A stretch of 64,000 bases of DNA from Labedaea rhizosphaerae (GCF_004362825.1 NZ_SNXZ01000008.1:248001-312000); one strand, 5' to 3'; shown: positions 1-8,484, counted from the stretch's first letter. Notes: a model not told the origin generated them from the sequence alone. Numbers and translations are program-made.

Positions 1-60
1 CGGACCCGGCCAGCCGGTGGGGCGGGACGCCAGGTGGATCTCACGGGTGGCGGTGCTCAT
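1..60 (-). CDS. NADP-dependent oxidoreductase, N-terminus only
   Basis: Only the first 20 residues lie in the window (MSTATREIHLASRPTGWPGP); the rest runs off the left edge. The phrase EIHLASRPTGWP is typical of the start of zinc-independent medium-chain reductases of the CurA / prostaglandin-reductase type, which use NADPH to reduce enones. The start is well supported by an AGGAGG ribosome site 7-12 nt upstream on the minus strand. The gene is transcribed away from the MarR gene at 133, so the MarR protein probably represses it. That regulation is inference from the divergent layout. Confidence 0.7.
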   Translation of the reverse strand, partial: MSTATREIHLASRPTGWPGP

Positions 61-119
61 GCGGGGCCTCCTAGACCTTTGGGCTACTTCAATAGTTTAT
101 GCACCTCAAGCATCTGCGC

Positions 120-125
120 TACTCT
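120..125 (+). promoter_or_regulatory. -10 box TACTCT of leaderless marR
   Basis: TACTCT fits the actinobacterial TAnnnT -10 pattern and is followed by exactly 7 nt and a GTG, the geometry of a leaderless transcript. The 70-bp gap to the oxidoreductase is AT-richer than its surroundings around positions 85-110, where a MarR operator would be expected. No clean palindrome is visible there. Confidence 0.4.
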
Positions 126-132
126 TGGTGGG

Positions 133-555
133 GTGAGTTGGCACACGGATGAGCGAACAGCGGAGGTCGTCGGCCTGATCGGGGAGATCATCGGCCGCGT
201 CAACCAGGAGTACGAGCGCGCGTCCGGCAGCCACCAGCTCACGCCCGTGCAGGCGAAGGCGCTGGGCATGCTGACGTACAAGCCGTTGCGGATGCGGCGG
301 ATCGCCGAGTTGCTGCAGTGCGACCCGTCGAACGTGACCGGGATCGTGGACCGGCTCGTGGCGCGCGAGCTGGTGAGCCGCGAGCCCGATCCGAGCGACC
401 GCCGGGTCAAGCGGATCGCCCTGACCGAACGCGGTCAGGAGGTGGCCGATGATCTCGCGCGGTCGCTGGACTTCGCCGCCCGCCCGCTCGCCGCGCTCAC
501 ACCGGAGGACCAGACTGTGTTGCGTGACCTGCTCGCCAAGCTGGTGCGTGGCTGA
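133..555 (+). CDS. MarR family transcriptional regulator
   Basis: About 140 residues, the usual MarR length. The winged helix-turn-helix lies at roughly residues 40-110, with a recognition-helix region reading CDPSNVTGIVDRLVARELV and the wing motif REPDPSDRRVKRIALTERG, both hallmarks of MarR. The reading frame is open back to position 34, but that would overlap the divergent oxidoreductase. GTG at 133, preceded by TACTCT and 7 nt, is the better start and suggests a leaderless mRNA. MarR proteins bind DNA as dimers and release it on ligand binding or oxidation. The likely target is the adjacent divergent oxidoreductase and its own promoter. The ligand is unknown. Confidence 0.85.
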   Translation: MSWHTDERTAEVVGLIGEIIGRVNQEYERASGSHQLTPVQAKALGMLTYKPLRMRRIAELLQCDPSNVTGIVDRLVARELVSREPDPSDRRVKRIALTERGQEVADDLARSLDFAARPLAALTPEDQTVLRDLLAKLVRG

Positions 556-587
556 GGCTTTCCGTCGAAGGCGCTAGGACTTTTCCT

Positions 588-1238
588 TCAGAGCAGCGTG
601 TAGTTCAGTTCCTCGCAGATCCGGGCCAGCGGCAGGTCCAGGCCCGGGTGGTTCAAGGGCAACAACACATCGGGCGTCGGCGGGATGACGGCGGATGCGG
701 GCGGGTCCCACAAGCACACCGACGGGTTCCCGGAATCCATTGAGGACCGGTACCACAGCCCGTCCAGGTCGGGGTGGGCGGCGCGGATGGCCCGCGCCCA
801 CGCCTGCGTGACGAACTTCGGCCCGGCGCTGATCTCCTGGGACGCACCCGCGCGCGTCGGCCACAGCTCGGCGAGGTCCAGCAGCCGCAGCGGCCGGGCG
901 GGGCGGAAGACCACCAGGTGCGGGAACCGGCTGCGACGGTCCACAATGGACGTCTGCTGGAACACCTCGGCGATGCAGGTGCGTGCCGACAACCCGAAGT
1001 ACAGCACGCCGTGTGCCAGCGACACGGTGGGTTTCCCGGTCATCGACACCGGGTGCGGGTCGAACCGGGCGTGCGGCAACGGCCCCGCGTAGCGGAACTC
1101 GTTCCACTGCTGCGGGTGGGTGCCACCGGCGGTGAACACCCGGACCAGCCGGGTGCTGACCGGTACCTCCTTGATGTCCTCCGGGCGGAGCAGCGCGGCG
1201 AGCGCGTGCGAATCGGGCGGCATGGGGAGCCGGGCCAT
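588..1238 (-). CDS. RES-domain protein (probable NAD+-degrading toxin)
   Basis: About 216 residues. RES domains, named for conserved Arg, Glu and Ser, are NAD+ glycohydrolases or phosphorylases and are the toxins of Xre/MbcA/ParS antitoxin systems. Visible family signatures are an early RYAGPLPHARFDPHP segment, VLYFGLSARTCIAEVFQ carrying the Tyr and Glu, and WYRSSMD carrying the Ser. ATG at 1238 has AAGGAAG just upstream; an in-frame GTG at 1253 would add five residues. It lies 74 bp downstream of the DNA-binding partner at 1313-1900 on the same strand, the antitoxin-first order usual for such pairs. Toxicity is inferred from the family. Confidence 0.75.
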   Translation of the reverse strand: MARLPMPPDSHALAALLRPEDIKEVPVSTRLVRVFTAGGTHPQQWNEFRYAGPLPHARFDPHPVSMTGKPTVSLAHGVLYFGLSARTCIAEVFQQTSIVDRRSRFPHLVVFRPARPLRLLDLAELWPTRAGASQEISAGPKFVTQAWARAIRAAHPDLDGLWYRSSMDSGNPSVCLWDPPASAVIPPTPDVLLPLNHPGLDLPLARICEELNYTLL

Positions 1239-1312
1239 GTACTTCCTTTTCACCGGCCGGCGCGCTCAGGGCACACCGGTCCCGTCATTCCCTTTCTCGG
1301 CAGGTTTGCGCT

Positions 1313-1900
1313 CTACACGGGCGTGCCGAGCACGCTGCCGAGTTCGACGACCGGTGTCGGGTCGCCGCCGGCCAGCAGCCACTGCCTCGGGGTCGCGGGT
1401 TCCCCGGCTAGCCGCAGGTCTTCCTGCGGCGTGGTCATGAACGCGGCTATCACCAGGGCCGGCTGGTCGCCGGGCAGCGCCGCGAGCACGCGTTCGAGCC
1501 CGGGCAGGACGCCGCCGCTGGTGAACTGCCACGCGGGCAACCGCCAGCCGCCGCGGTCCTTCCAGCCGGCGAGCCGGCCCGCGGCGAGGCGGTGGCGCAC
1601 CCGGCTGGTGTCCACGCCGAGGGTGGCGGCCGCGTCGGTGACGGTCAGCGCCGAGTCACGCAGCACCGCCTGGGCGGCGATGGTCTTGGCGCGCCCGTCC
1701 ACCTCGTCGCCCGCGCGGGGGGACAGGTCGAGGCCGACGTCGTTCAGGGCCGCCTGCTGGTCGGCGGAGAAGTAGTGGCCCGGGTCCGGGTTGGGCGGTG
1801 AGAGGCGGCGCGCCGCGTCCTCGACCAGCGTCAGGAACTGCCCGGCGCTGACCTTCAGGCCAACCTTCGCCAGCACGTCTTCCAAGGCCACTGTTGTCAT
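1313..1900 (-). CDS. Putative DNA-binding antitoxin partner of the RES protein
   Basis: 195 residues with no transmembrane or signal segment. Residues about 80-125 (LTVTDAAATLGVDTSRVRHRLAAGRLAGWKDRGGWRLPAWQF) read as an excisionase/MerR-like helix-turn-helix. The C-terminal part contains WLLAGGDPTPV, similar to the C-terminal segment of DUF2384/MbcA-type antitoxins that cap the RES active site. The start could be ATG 1900, with TAGGCT 6 nt upstream and possibly leaderless, or GTG two codons earlier. Gene order and composition suggest it neutralises the RES protein and represses the pair. This assignment is inference. Confidence 0.6.
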   Translation of the reverse strand: MTTVALEDVLAKVGLKVSAGQFLTLVEDAARRLSPPNPDPGHYFSADQQAALNDVGLDLSPRAGDEVDGRAKTIAAQAVLRDSALTVTDAAATLGVDTSRVRHRLAAGRLAGWKDRGGWRLPAWQFTSGGVLPGLERVLAALPGDQPALVIAAFMTTPQEDLRLAGEPATPRQWLLAGGDPTPVVELGSVLGTPV

Positions 1901-1996
1901 GAGCACAGCCTAGCCTGGATGTGCGCTTTCGTGCGCCTTTTGTGCGGGAACTCACGGAGATCGACACGAACCGCACAAGATCCACCACGCAGAGTA

Positions 1997-2560
1997 TCAG
2001 ACCGGCTGGTTCGCGGCGAGCTGCCGGCCCACCTTCCGCAGCCGGAACCCGAGCAGGACCAGACTCACGCCCCAGACCATCGCGAACGTCGCGATCGCCA
2101 CGACCAGCGCGATCGCGCCCGTGCCCGGCTGGGTGAACAGCAGGACGCCCAGCACGATGCACACCGCACCGGACAACGCGAGGAACCACTCGCCGGTGAT
2201 CTCCTTGCGCAGCCGGAACGCCGCGATCAGCTGGACCACACCCGCGATGACGGCCCAGGTCGCGATGATCACCAGCAGCACCAGCGCGGTGATCGCGGGC
2301 CAGAAGATCGCGATCAGCCCGGCGACCAGACCGGCGAGGCCGAGCAGGCCGTACAGCCAGCGGTGCGGGTCCGGTTCACGGCGCGCGGTGAACGCGATCG
2401 AGAGCCCGGTGAGCCCGTCGACCACCGCGTAGATCCCCCACAGCACCACGAGCGCGAGCACCGTGATGCCCGGCCACGCGATCGCCATGATCCCGAACAA
2501 CACGGCGATCGCGCCGCGTACGACGACTACCCACCACTGCCGGCACATCAGCTCGATCAC
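1997..2560 (-). CDS. HdeD family (DUF308) membrane protein
   Basis: 187 residues made almost wholly of six hydrophobic helices in three similar two-helix units, for example WWVVVVRGAIAVLFGIMAI and LLGLAGLVAGLIAIFWP, ending in a short polar tail. This matches the HdeD / DUF308 family, known in E. coli for an acid-resistance role. Function in actinomycetes is not established. The GTG start has GGAGG 6 nt upstream. It is divergent from the acyl-CoA synthetase gene that begins 95 bp away. Confidence 0.8.
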   Translation of the reverse strand: MIELMCRQWWVVVVRGAIAVLFGIMAIAWPGITVLALVVLWGIYAVVDGLTGLSIAFTARREPDPHRWLYGLLGLAGLVAGLIAIFWPAITALVLLVIIATWAVIAGVVQLIAAFRLRKEITGEWFLALSGAVCIVLGVLLFTQPGTGAIALVVAIATFAMVWGVSLVLLGFRLRKVGRQLAANQPV

Positions 2561-2655
2561 GGCCGCCTCCTGTCGGGTCGAACCAATGATCAGGGCGGGT
2601 CAGCGGCGCGGCAACCGCTGTTGTACCCGGGTTCACCCAGGCGGATCATGGGGAA

Positions 2656-4263
2656 GTGACCTCGCCTTCGTTCACCCCGCTCACGCCGCTCGCGTTCCTC
2701 GAACGGTCCGCGGACGTGTTCGCCGACAAGACCGCCATCGTCTACGGCGACCGGCGCGTCACCTACCGGGAGTTCGCCGCCGAGGCGACCCGGCTGGCGT
2801 CGGCGTTGCGCGCCATCGGCGTCGGGCCCGGCGACCGGGTGGCCTACCTGCTGCCGAACCTGCCCGAGATGCTCGTCGCGCACTTCGGCGTGCCGCTCGC
2901 CGGCGCGGTGCTCGTGGCCGTGAACACCCGGCTCGCGCCCGCCGAGGTCGCTCACATCTGCCGCCACTCCGGCGCGAAGGTCCTCGTCGTCGACGCGGGC
3001 CTGCACGCCACGGTCGCACCGGTGGTCGACGAACTCGGCGTCGACCACGTCGTCACGCTGACCGACCCCGCCTCCGGCGCGACGCCGGACGAACGGGTCG
3101 GCGGCAGCTCCTACGAGGACCTGCTCGCCCGCGGCAGTGACGACCCGCTGCCGTGGACGGTCGAGGACGAGCGGTCCACCATCTCGATCAACTACACGTC
3201 CGGGACCACGGGGTCACCGAAGGGCGTGATGTACCACCACCGCGGCGCCTACCTGAACTCGCTCGCGGAGATCATCCACTCCAAGCACTCGCCGTCGTCG
3301 GTGTACCTGTGGACGCTGCCGATGTTCCACTGCAACGGCTGGTGCACCACGTGGGCGGTCACCGCGATCGGCGGCACGCACGTGTGCCTGCGCGCCGTGG
3401 ACCCCGCGGAGATCTGGCGCCTGCTCGACACCGAGGGCGTCACGCACCTCAACGGCGCGCCGACCGTGCTCGTGTCGATCGCCAACGCCAAGCAGGCGCA
3501 CCCGATGAAGAACCCCGTCGTGATCACGACGGCAGGGGCACCGCCGAGCCCGACCGTCATCGGCACCATGAACGACCTCGGCGCGGAGATCGTGCACGTC
3601 TACGGCCTCACCGAGACCTACGGCCCGTACACGGTGTGCGAGTGGCAGGACGGCTGGCCCGCGCTCGACCCGGCCGAGCGCAACCGGTTGCTGGCCCGCC
3701 AGGGCGTCGGCAACCTCGTCACCGACGGCATCCGCGTGGTCGACGCGGAGAACAACGACGTGCCCCGTGACGGCAAGACGATCGGCGAGGTCGTCATGCG
3801 CGGCAACAACGTCATGACCGGCTACTTCGCCGACGAGGAGGCGACCGCGAACGCCTTCCGCGGCGGCTGGTTCCACTCCGGCGACCTCGGCGTCTGGCAC
3901 CCGGACGGCTACATCGAACTGCGTGACCGCGCGAAGGACATCATCGTCTCCGGCGGCGAGAACATCTCCACCATCGAGGTCGAGGCGGCCATCGACGCCC
4001 ACCCCGCGGTGCTCGAGGTCGCGGTCGTCGGCGTCCCGGACGAGAAGTGGGGCGAGCGGCCGAAGGCGTTCGTCGTGTTGCGCGAGGGCCAGGAAGCAAC
4101 TGTGGACGAGATCGTGGCGCACACCCGCGAGCGCATCGCCCGCTACAAGGTGCCCGAGCGGATCGAGTTCGTCGCCGAACTGCCGAAGACCTCCACCGGC
4201 AAGATCCAGAAGTTCCAGCTGCGCGAACGCGAGTGGGGCGACCGGACCTCCCGCATCAACTGA
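2656..4263 (+). CDS. Acyl-CoA synthetase (AMP-binding, FadD-like)
   Basis: 535 residues, full length for an ANL-superfamily acyl-CoA ligase, which activates a carboxylic acid through an acyl-AMP to its CoA thioester. Visible motifs: phosphate loop TSGTTGSPKGVMYHHR at about residue 180, YGLTETYGP at about 315, GWFHSGDLGV at about 410, and the catalytic-lysine motif PKTSTGK at about 510. No signal peptide, so it is cytosolic. The GTG start is preceded by GGGG in a purine-rich site. The chain-length preference cannot be read from sequence; medium or long chain is plausible. Its stop overlaps the convergent NmrA-like gene by 8 nt. Confidence 0.9.
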   Translation: MTSPSFTPLTPLAFLERSADVFADKTAIVYGDRRVTYREFAAEATRLASALRAIGVGPGDRVAYLLPNLPEMLVAHFGVPLAGAVLVAVNTRLAPAEVAHICRHSGAKVLVVDAGLHATVAPVVDELGVDHVVTLTDPASGATPDERVGGSSYEDLLARGSDDPLPWTVEDERSTISINYTSGTTGSPKGVMYHHRGAYLNSLAEIIHSKHSPSSVYLWTLPMFHCNGWCTTWAVTAIGGTHVCLRAVDPAEIWRLLDTEGVTHLNGAPTVLVSIANAKQAHPMKNPVVITTAGAPPSPTVIGTMNDLGAEIVHVYGLTETYGPYTVCEWQDGWPALDPAERNRLLARQGVGNLVTDGIRVVDAENNDVPRDGKTIGEVVMRGNNVMTGYFADEEATANAFRGGWFHSGDLGVWHPDGYIELRDRAKDIIVSGGENISTIEVEAAIDAHPAVLEVAVVGVPDEKWGERPKAFVVLREGQEATVDEIVAHTRERIARYKVPERIEFVAELPKTSTGKIQKFQLREREWGDRTSRIN

Positions 4264-5059
4264 AGTCCGCGATGTGGTCCTCGACCCACTGCCGGTAGGT
4301 CAGGGCCTTGCGGCCGAGCACCCGCTCGACGGTGTCGGCCACCGGCTCGGGGTTGGCGACCATGGCGGCGTGGCCGTCGACGATGCCCGGCATGTCGGGG
4401 AAGAGCTCGCGCTTGGCCGTGTCCGGGTCCAGTTCGACGAAGCGCAACGACCGGCCGAGCACGTCGCCGATGGTGGTCACCTGCTCGACCTGGGTGAGCT
4501 GTTCGGGACCGCTGAGGTCGTACGCCACGCCGTGGTGCCCGCCGGTGATGGCCGCGACGCCGACCGCGGCGATGTCGCGTTCGTGGATGAGCGCCCGCTT
4601 CGCGCCGCCGTGGAACCAGCGGACCTCGTCGCCCGCGCGGATCTGGCTTGCCCAGCCGAGCGTGTTGCCCGCGAACCCGCTGGGTCGCAGGAACGTCCAC
4701 GGTGCGCCGGAGTCGGCGATGAACTGCTCCAGCTTGCCGTGCGAACCGAGGATCGCGTCCTTCGCCGGGTCCGCGCCGCGCGCCGACACGTAGACGATGT
4801 GCCGCCCGTGCTCGGCCAGCGCGGCGATCAGTTCCGGCGCCGCGTGGTCGGCTTGCAGGGTCGGGTAGACGAGGAACACCGCGTCCACGCCCGTCAGCGC
4901 CGCGCCGAGGCTCGCCGGCTCGGCGAGGTCGCCGCGCACGGCCTCGGGGAGGTCGGACGGCGTGCGGACCAGCGCGCGCACCGGGGCTCCGCTCGCACGC
5001 AGCAGGCGCAACGCCGCGCCACCGACTTTGCCGGTCGCGCCGGTAACCAAGATCGTCAT
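4256..5059 (-). CDS. NmrA-like NAD(P)-binding protein
   Basis: About 267 residues beginning MTILVTGATGKVGG, the Gly-rich TGATGxxG nucleotide-binding loop of atypical short-chain dehydrogenases of the NmrA/QOR2 type. These lack the usual YxxxK catalytic pair and often act as redox sensors or quinone reductases. TAGCGT followed by 7 nt precedes ATG 5059, so the mRNA is probably leaderless; a GTG three codons upstream is less likely. Single gene, convergent with the acyl-CoA synthetase. Substrate unknown. Confidence 0.8.
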   Translation of the reverse strand: MTILVTGATGKVGGAALRLLRASGAPVRALVRTPSDLPEAVRGDLAEPASLGAALTGVDAVFLVYPTLQADHAAPELIAALAEHGRHIVYVSARGADPAKDAILGSHGKLEQFIADSGAPWTFLRPSGFAGNTLGWASQIRAGDEVRWFHGGAKRALIHERDIAAVGVAAITGGHHGVAYDLSGPEQLTQVEQVTTIGDVLGRSLRFVELDPDTAKRELFPDMPGIVDGHAAMVANPEPVADTVERVLGRKALTYRQWVEDHIADFS

Positions 5060-5129
5060 GGCAGCCACGCTAAATGCTCGACATTGGTGGAGGTCAACCC
5101 GGCCGCGTTCAATTCGTGACCAAACTCGC

Positions 5130-5158
5130 GCAACCCTTCGATCGGATGGTTCCGTCCT
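5130..5158 (+). promoter_or_regulatory. ECF-sigma-type promoter of the beta-propeller gene
   Basis: GCAACC at 5130-5135, then 17 nt, then CGTCCT at 5153-5158, then 6 nt to the ATG. The AAC in the -35 and CGT in the -10 are features of extracytoplasmic-function sigma promoters. The same hexamers with the same spacing precede the lipoprotein genes at 24947 and 25538, which makes chance unlikely. The short distance to ATG implies a leaderless mRNA. Confidence 0.65.
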
Positions 5159-5164
5159 CGCGGC

Positions 5165-7102
5165 ATGGAACGAGTGAGTGGACTCTGGCGGCTCGGCACC
5201 GTGGCCGCCGTTGGTGTTGCCGGTATCGCCGTGGTGGTCGCGCTCAACAACGGCGGACCTGCGACGACACCGGGTGTCGCGGGACCGGTCGTGACCCGCG
5301 GGTCGATCAGCCTTGCGGGCTATGACAGTTGTGACGCCGCGCTGCAGAACTTACGTGAGGCCGCCAGACCATATGTCGGGCCGTACGGCTTCGGCGGCGA
5401 GTACGCGATCGCCGACTCCGGCGGCGCCGAGGTGGCGCCCGTGCCCGCACCGCGGGTCCCACAGGGGTCCGCGGCCACGCCGAACTCCGGCGAAGGCTCC
5501 GGTGATGCGAAGGCGGCCGCGCCGGAGCACTCGACCACGAACGTCCACGAGGCGGGTGTGGACGAACCCGACCTGGTCAAGACCGACGGCGCTCGCGTGG
5601 TGTCCGTTGTGGACGGAACGCTGCGGGTGGTCGACGCCGCGACGCACAAGCTGACCGGCAGCGCCAAGCTCCCCCAGGGCAACGCGACGGGTCTGCTGCT
5701 GGACGGCAACCGGGTGCTGGTCGTCCTGGGCGCGTACCTGGGCGACGGCGGGATCGCCAAACCGGCTCCGGGGCCGGACGGCGGCTACGTCGGTCCCTAC
5801 GGCGGTGCGGCGTCCCTCGTGCTGGCCGACATCTCCGACGGCGTGCGGGTGCTCGGTTCGCTCGACATCGACGGTTCCTATGTGGACGCACGGCAGACCG
5901 GGCACGTCGCCCGCGTGGTGTTGCGGTCCGCGCCGACGCTCAAGTTCGACACGCCCGACGGCACCGCGAAGCCGAACGCCATGCGCGAGAACAACCTGCG
6001 CATCCTCGACGAGTCCACCATCGACGACTGGCTGCCCCGCTACGAGCTGACCTCCGGGTCCAAGACGACCAGCGGCCGCCTCGTCGACTGCGACGACATC
6101 AGCCACCCCGCCGACTTCTCCGGCACCTCGATGCTGACCGTGCTGACCTTCGACCTGACCGCTGAACTCGGCACCGGCGACCCGGTCTCGATCGTCGCCG
6201 ACGGCGACACCGTCTACGGCACTGGCAAGAACCTCTACGTCGCCGACGACCACCACCTGCGGCCGATGCCTTACGGCGAGCGGTTCGCGCCGCAGGCCGA
6301 GAAGACGGTCATCTACCAGTTCGACACGTCCGGCCCGGGCAAGCCGCCGTACGTGGCGTCGGGGACGGTCAGCGGCAGCATGCTCAACCAGTACTCGCTG
6401 GGTGAGTTCGACGGCACGCTGCGGGTGGCGACCACGACCGGCACCGACAACGCCGTGTCCGTGCTGCGCCGCGACGGCGACCAGCTCGTGCAGCTCGGCC
6501 GGCTCGACGGGCTCGGCCAGGGGGAGCGGCTGCAGGCGGCGCGCTTCCTCGGCGACGTCGGCTACGTGGTCACCTTCCGCCAGACCGACCCGCTCTACGT
6601 CATCGACCTCAGCGATCCCCGCCACCCGCGCAAGGCCGGCGAGCTGAAGGTCAACGGCTACTCCGCCTACCTGCACGACGCGGGCGGCGGGCGGTTGATC
6701 GGGGTCGGTGCCGACGCCACCGACGGCGGGCAGCGCACCGGCCTGCAGGTCTCGGTGTTCGACGTGCACAACCCGAACGCACCGACCAGGGTCGCGAACT
6801 ACACGGTGCCGCAGGCCTGGTCGCAGGCCGAAGTGGATCCGCACGCTTTCCTGTACTGGCCGAAGACGGGGACCATCGTGCTGCCGGCCACCAGCCCGGA
6901 GTCACCGGCCGAACAAGCGGTGGTGCTGCGCCTTTCCGGGAACACGCTCAGCCAGACCAGCACCCTGGCCCATCCCGGTGCCAACGGGCCGATGCAGCGC
7001 AGCATGGTGATCGGCGACGACCTGTGGACGGTGTCCGGCAACGGGATGCTCGTGAGCGCCCTGAACGGACTCCAGCAGCGGGCCTGGATCCCGTTCAGCT
7101 GA
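5165..7102 (+). CDS. Secreted/membrane-anchored beta-propeller domain protein
   Basis: 645 residues. Residues about 8-28 (LWRLGTVAAVGVAGIAVVVAL) form a signal anchor with no lipobox, so the body is extracytoplasmic. It resembles the actinobacterial and archaeal Beta_propel family: a conserved Cys-containing segment (YDSCDAALQNLREAA), then GVDEPDLVKTDGARVVSVVDGTLRVVD opening the blades, and repeated LYVIDLSDPRHPRKAGEL-type strands. Function unknown; such propellers bind partners at the cell surface. It contains a rare TTA leucine codon at codon 63. It shares an ECF-type promoter with the two lipoproteins at 24.9-26.1 kb, suggesting co-regulation under envelope stress (inference). Confidence 0.8.
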   Translation: MERVSGLWRLGTVAAVGVAGIAVVVALNNGGPATTPGVAGPVVTRGSISLAGYDSCDAALQNLREAARPYVGPYGFGGEYAIADSGGAEVAPVPAPRVPQGSAATPNSGEGSGDAKAAAPEHSTTNVHEAGVDEPDLVKTDGARVVSVVDGTLRVVDAATHKLTGSAKLPQGNATGLLLDGNRVLVVLGAYLGDGGIAKPAPGPDGGYVGPYGGAASLVLADISDGVRVLGSLDIDGSYVDARQTGHVARVVLRSAPTLKFDTPDGTAKPNAMRENNLRILDESTIDDWLPRYELTSGSKTTSGRLVDCDDISHPADFSGTSMLTVLTFDLTAELGTGDPVSIVADGDTVYGTGKNLYVADDHHLRPMPYGERFAPQAEKTVIYQFDTSGPGKPPYVASGTVSGSMLNQYSLGEFDGTLRVATTTGTDNAVSVLRRDGDQLVQLGRLDGLGQGERLQAARFLGDVGYVVTFRQTDPLYVIDLSDPRHPRKAGELKVNGYSAYLHDAGGGRLIGVGADATDGGQRTGLQVSVFDVHNPNAPTRVANYTVPQAWSQAEVDPHAFLYWPKTGTIVLPATSPESPAEQAVVLRLSGNTLSQTSTLAHPGANGPMQRSMVIGDDLWTVSGNGMLVSALNGLQQRAWIPFS

Positions 7103-7107
7103 CGCGA

Positions 7108-7136
7108 AAGGGCGGGGCCGTGGTGGCCCCGCCCTT
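7108..7136. terminator. Bidirectional hairpin terminator
   Basis: A perfect 12-bp GC-rich stem (AAGGGCGGGGCC with GGCCCCGCCCTT) and a 5-nt loop lies in the 52-bp gap between two convergent genes. There is no U-tract on the plus side, as is common in actinomycetes. On the minus side AAGGGC gives a CCCTTTCGCG continuation. Confidence 0.75.
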
Positions 7137-7154
7137 GTCACGGTGCTGTCGATT

Positions 7155-7604
7155 TTAGGCATGGACCTCTACGACGTCACCGGGCTGCAGCTTGTTGTAG
7201 AAGATCACCGCGTCACCGTGTCCGAGGTGGACACACCCGTGCGAGGGCACCGCAAGGCTGCCCTCGTGGAACGCGACACCGGTATTGGTGAAGAACACCG
7301 AGTACGGCATCGGCGCGTCGTAGGCATCGCTCCAGTGGTCGATGTCCTTGTACTGCACCGTGAACGTGCCGGTCGGTGTCTCGTAGCCGGGGCGGCCGAC
7401 GGTGGTCGGCTCCGGCCCGTAGGTGACCTTGCCGTCGTGCATCAGCCAGACCTCGGTCATGCTCAGGTCGAGGCACACGTCGGCTTTCGCGCTACACCCT
7501 GGATTCGCGGTCGTCGCGGCAGCGGAGGGTGCCGCGAGAACCCCTGCCGTCCCCACCGTGGCCACGGCCGCGGCAGCGATGGCGACACTGCGCAGCTTTC
7601 CCAT
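7155..7604 (-). CDS. L,D-transpeptidase (YkuD domain), secreted
   Basis: 149 residues. An N-terminal signal peptide (LRSVAIAAAAVATVGTAGVLAAPSAAA) is followed by a small YkuD domain with the catalytic signature HEGSLAVPSHGCVHL, in which the Cys of SHGC is the nucleophile and His is conserved upstream. Such enzymes make 3-3 cross-links in peptidoglycan or attach proteins to it. It is shorter than the mycobacterial Ldt proteins because it lacks Ig-like domains. ATG 7604 has GGGAGGT 7 nt upstream; the open frame continues to 7688 but without signal logic. Confidence 0.88.
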   Translation of the reverse strand: MGKLRSVAIAAAAVATVGTAGVLAAPSAAATTANPGCSAKADVCLDLSMTEVWLMHDGKVTYGPEPTTVGRPGYETPTGTFTVQYKDIDHWSDAYDAPMPYSVFFTNTGVAFHEGSLAVPSHGCVHLGHGDAVIFYNKLQPGDVVEVHA

Positions 7605-7680
7605 GACTGGACCTCCCATCCGCTCGCGAACGAGCTCGTGTTTGGTGCTGCACAGCAGGAGTACCCGTTTTAGCGACCGG

Positions 7681-8451
7681 TCAATCACCTTCTGTCAAGA
7701 TGACCGGCCCGTCCTCGGTGACGGCGATCGTGTGCTCGGCGTGCGCCGCGCGGCTGCCGTCGACCGTGGCCAGGGCCCAGCCGTCGGGCGCGGTGCGGTA
7801 GTCGTCCTCGCCGCCGGCCATGAACATCGGCTCGATGGCGAGCGTCATGCCCGGGCGCAACCGCATGCCCCGGCCCGGGCGGCCGTCGTTGGGCACCGAC
7901 GGCGCCTCGTGCATCCGCCGTCCGATGCCGTGGCCGCCGAAGTCTTCCGGGATGCCGTAGCCCTTGGCCCGGCCGATCGCGCCGACGGCGTGGGCGATGT
8001 CGCCGATCCTGTTGCCCACGACGGCGGCCGCGATGCCGGCGTGCAGCGCCGCGAAGGTGTCGTCGATCAGCGTGCGGTCGGCCGCGCGGGGCGTGCCGAC
8101 GGTGAAGCTGATCGCCGAGTCGCCGCACCAGCCGTCGAGTTCCGCGCCGAAGTCGGCGCTGACCAGATCGCCGTCGGCGAGCCGGGTGCGGTCGGGGATG
8201 CCGTGCACGATCACGTCGTTGACCGACAGGCAGAGCACGGCCGGGAACGGCGTCGGCGCGAAGCCGGGGTGGTAGTGGCGGAACGTCGACCTGGCACCGG
8301 CCTTGGTCAGCACGTCGTCGGCGACCTCGTCCAGCTCGGTGAGCGGCACGCCCACCCCGGCGTGCGCCCGGACGGCCGCGAGCGCGGCGGCGACCACGCG
8401 CCCCGCTTCCCGCATGGCCGCCAGTTCGGTGGCGGTTTTGAGCTCGATCAT
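7681..8451 (-). CDS. map: Type I methionine aminopeptidase
   Basis: 256 residues with the pita-bread fold signatures: a His in VNDVIVHGIP, metal-binding Asp residues in SADFGAELDGWCGDSAISF, His in GHGIGRRMHE, Glu in LAIEPMF and Glu in AAHAEHTIAV. It removes the initiator Met from nascent proteins in the cytosol. It lacks the N-terminal zinc-finger extension. It is probably a second, non-housekeeping copy, because it is not next to secY/adk here and is paired with an XRE regulator (inference). A -10 TATAGT lies exactly 7 nt upstream of ATG 8451 inside a palindrome shared with the divergent regulator, so the mRNA is probably leaderless and controlled by it. Confidence 0.9.
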   Translation of the reverse strand: MIELKTATELAAMREAGRVVAAALAAVRAHAGVGVPLTELDEVADDVLTKAGARSTFRHYHPGFAPTPFPAVLCLSVNDVIVHGIPDRTRLADGDLVSADFGAELDGWCGDSAISFTVGTPRAADRTLIDDTFAALHAGIAAAVVGNRIGDIAHAVGAIGRAKGYGIPEDFGGHGIGRRMHEAPSVPNDGRPGRGMRLRPGMTLAIEPMFMAGGEDDYRTAPDGWALATVDGSRAAHAEHTIAVTEDGPVILTEGD

Positions 8452-8455
8452 GCGG

Positions 8456-8477
8456 ATAACTATACCGGTATTACTAT
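8456..8477. promoter_or_regulatory. Palindromic operator with back-to-back leaderless promoters
   Basis: A 22-bp palindrome has the form ATA-nnn-ATACCGGTAT-nnn-TAT with a perfect 10-bp core. On the minus strand it contains TATAGT followed by 7 nt and map's ATG. On the plus strand TACTAT is followed by 7 nt and the regulator's ATG 8485. A dimeric HTH protein bound here would cover both -10 boxes. Confidence 0.7.
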
Positions 8478-8484
8478 GACAGTT

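Noticed and set aside
34-132. Upstream extension of marR to position 34
   Set aside because: It would overlap the first codons of the divergent oxidoreductase and cross the promoter; GTG 133 fits the family length.
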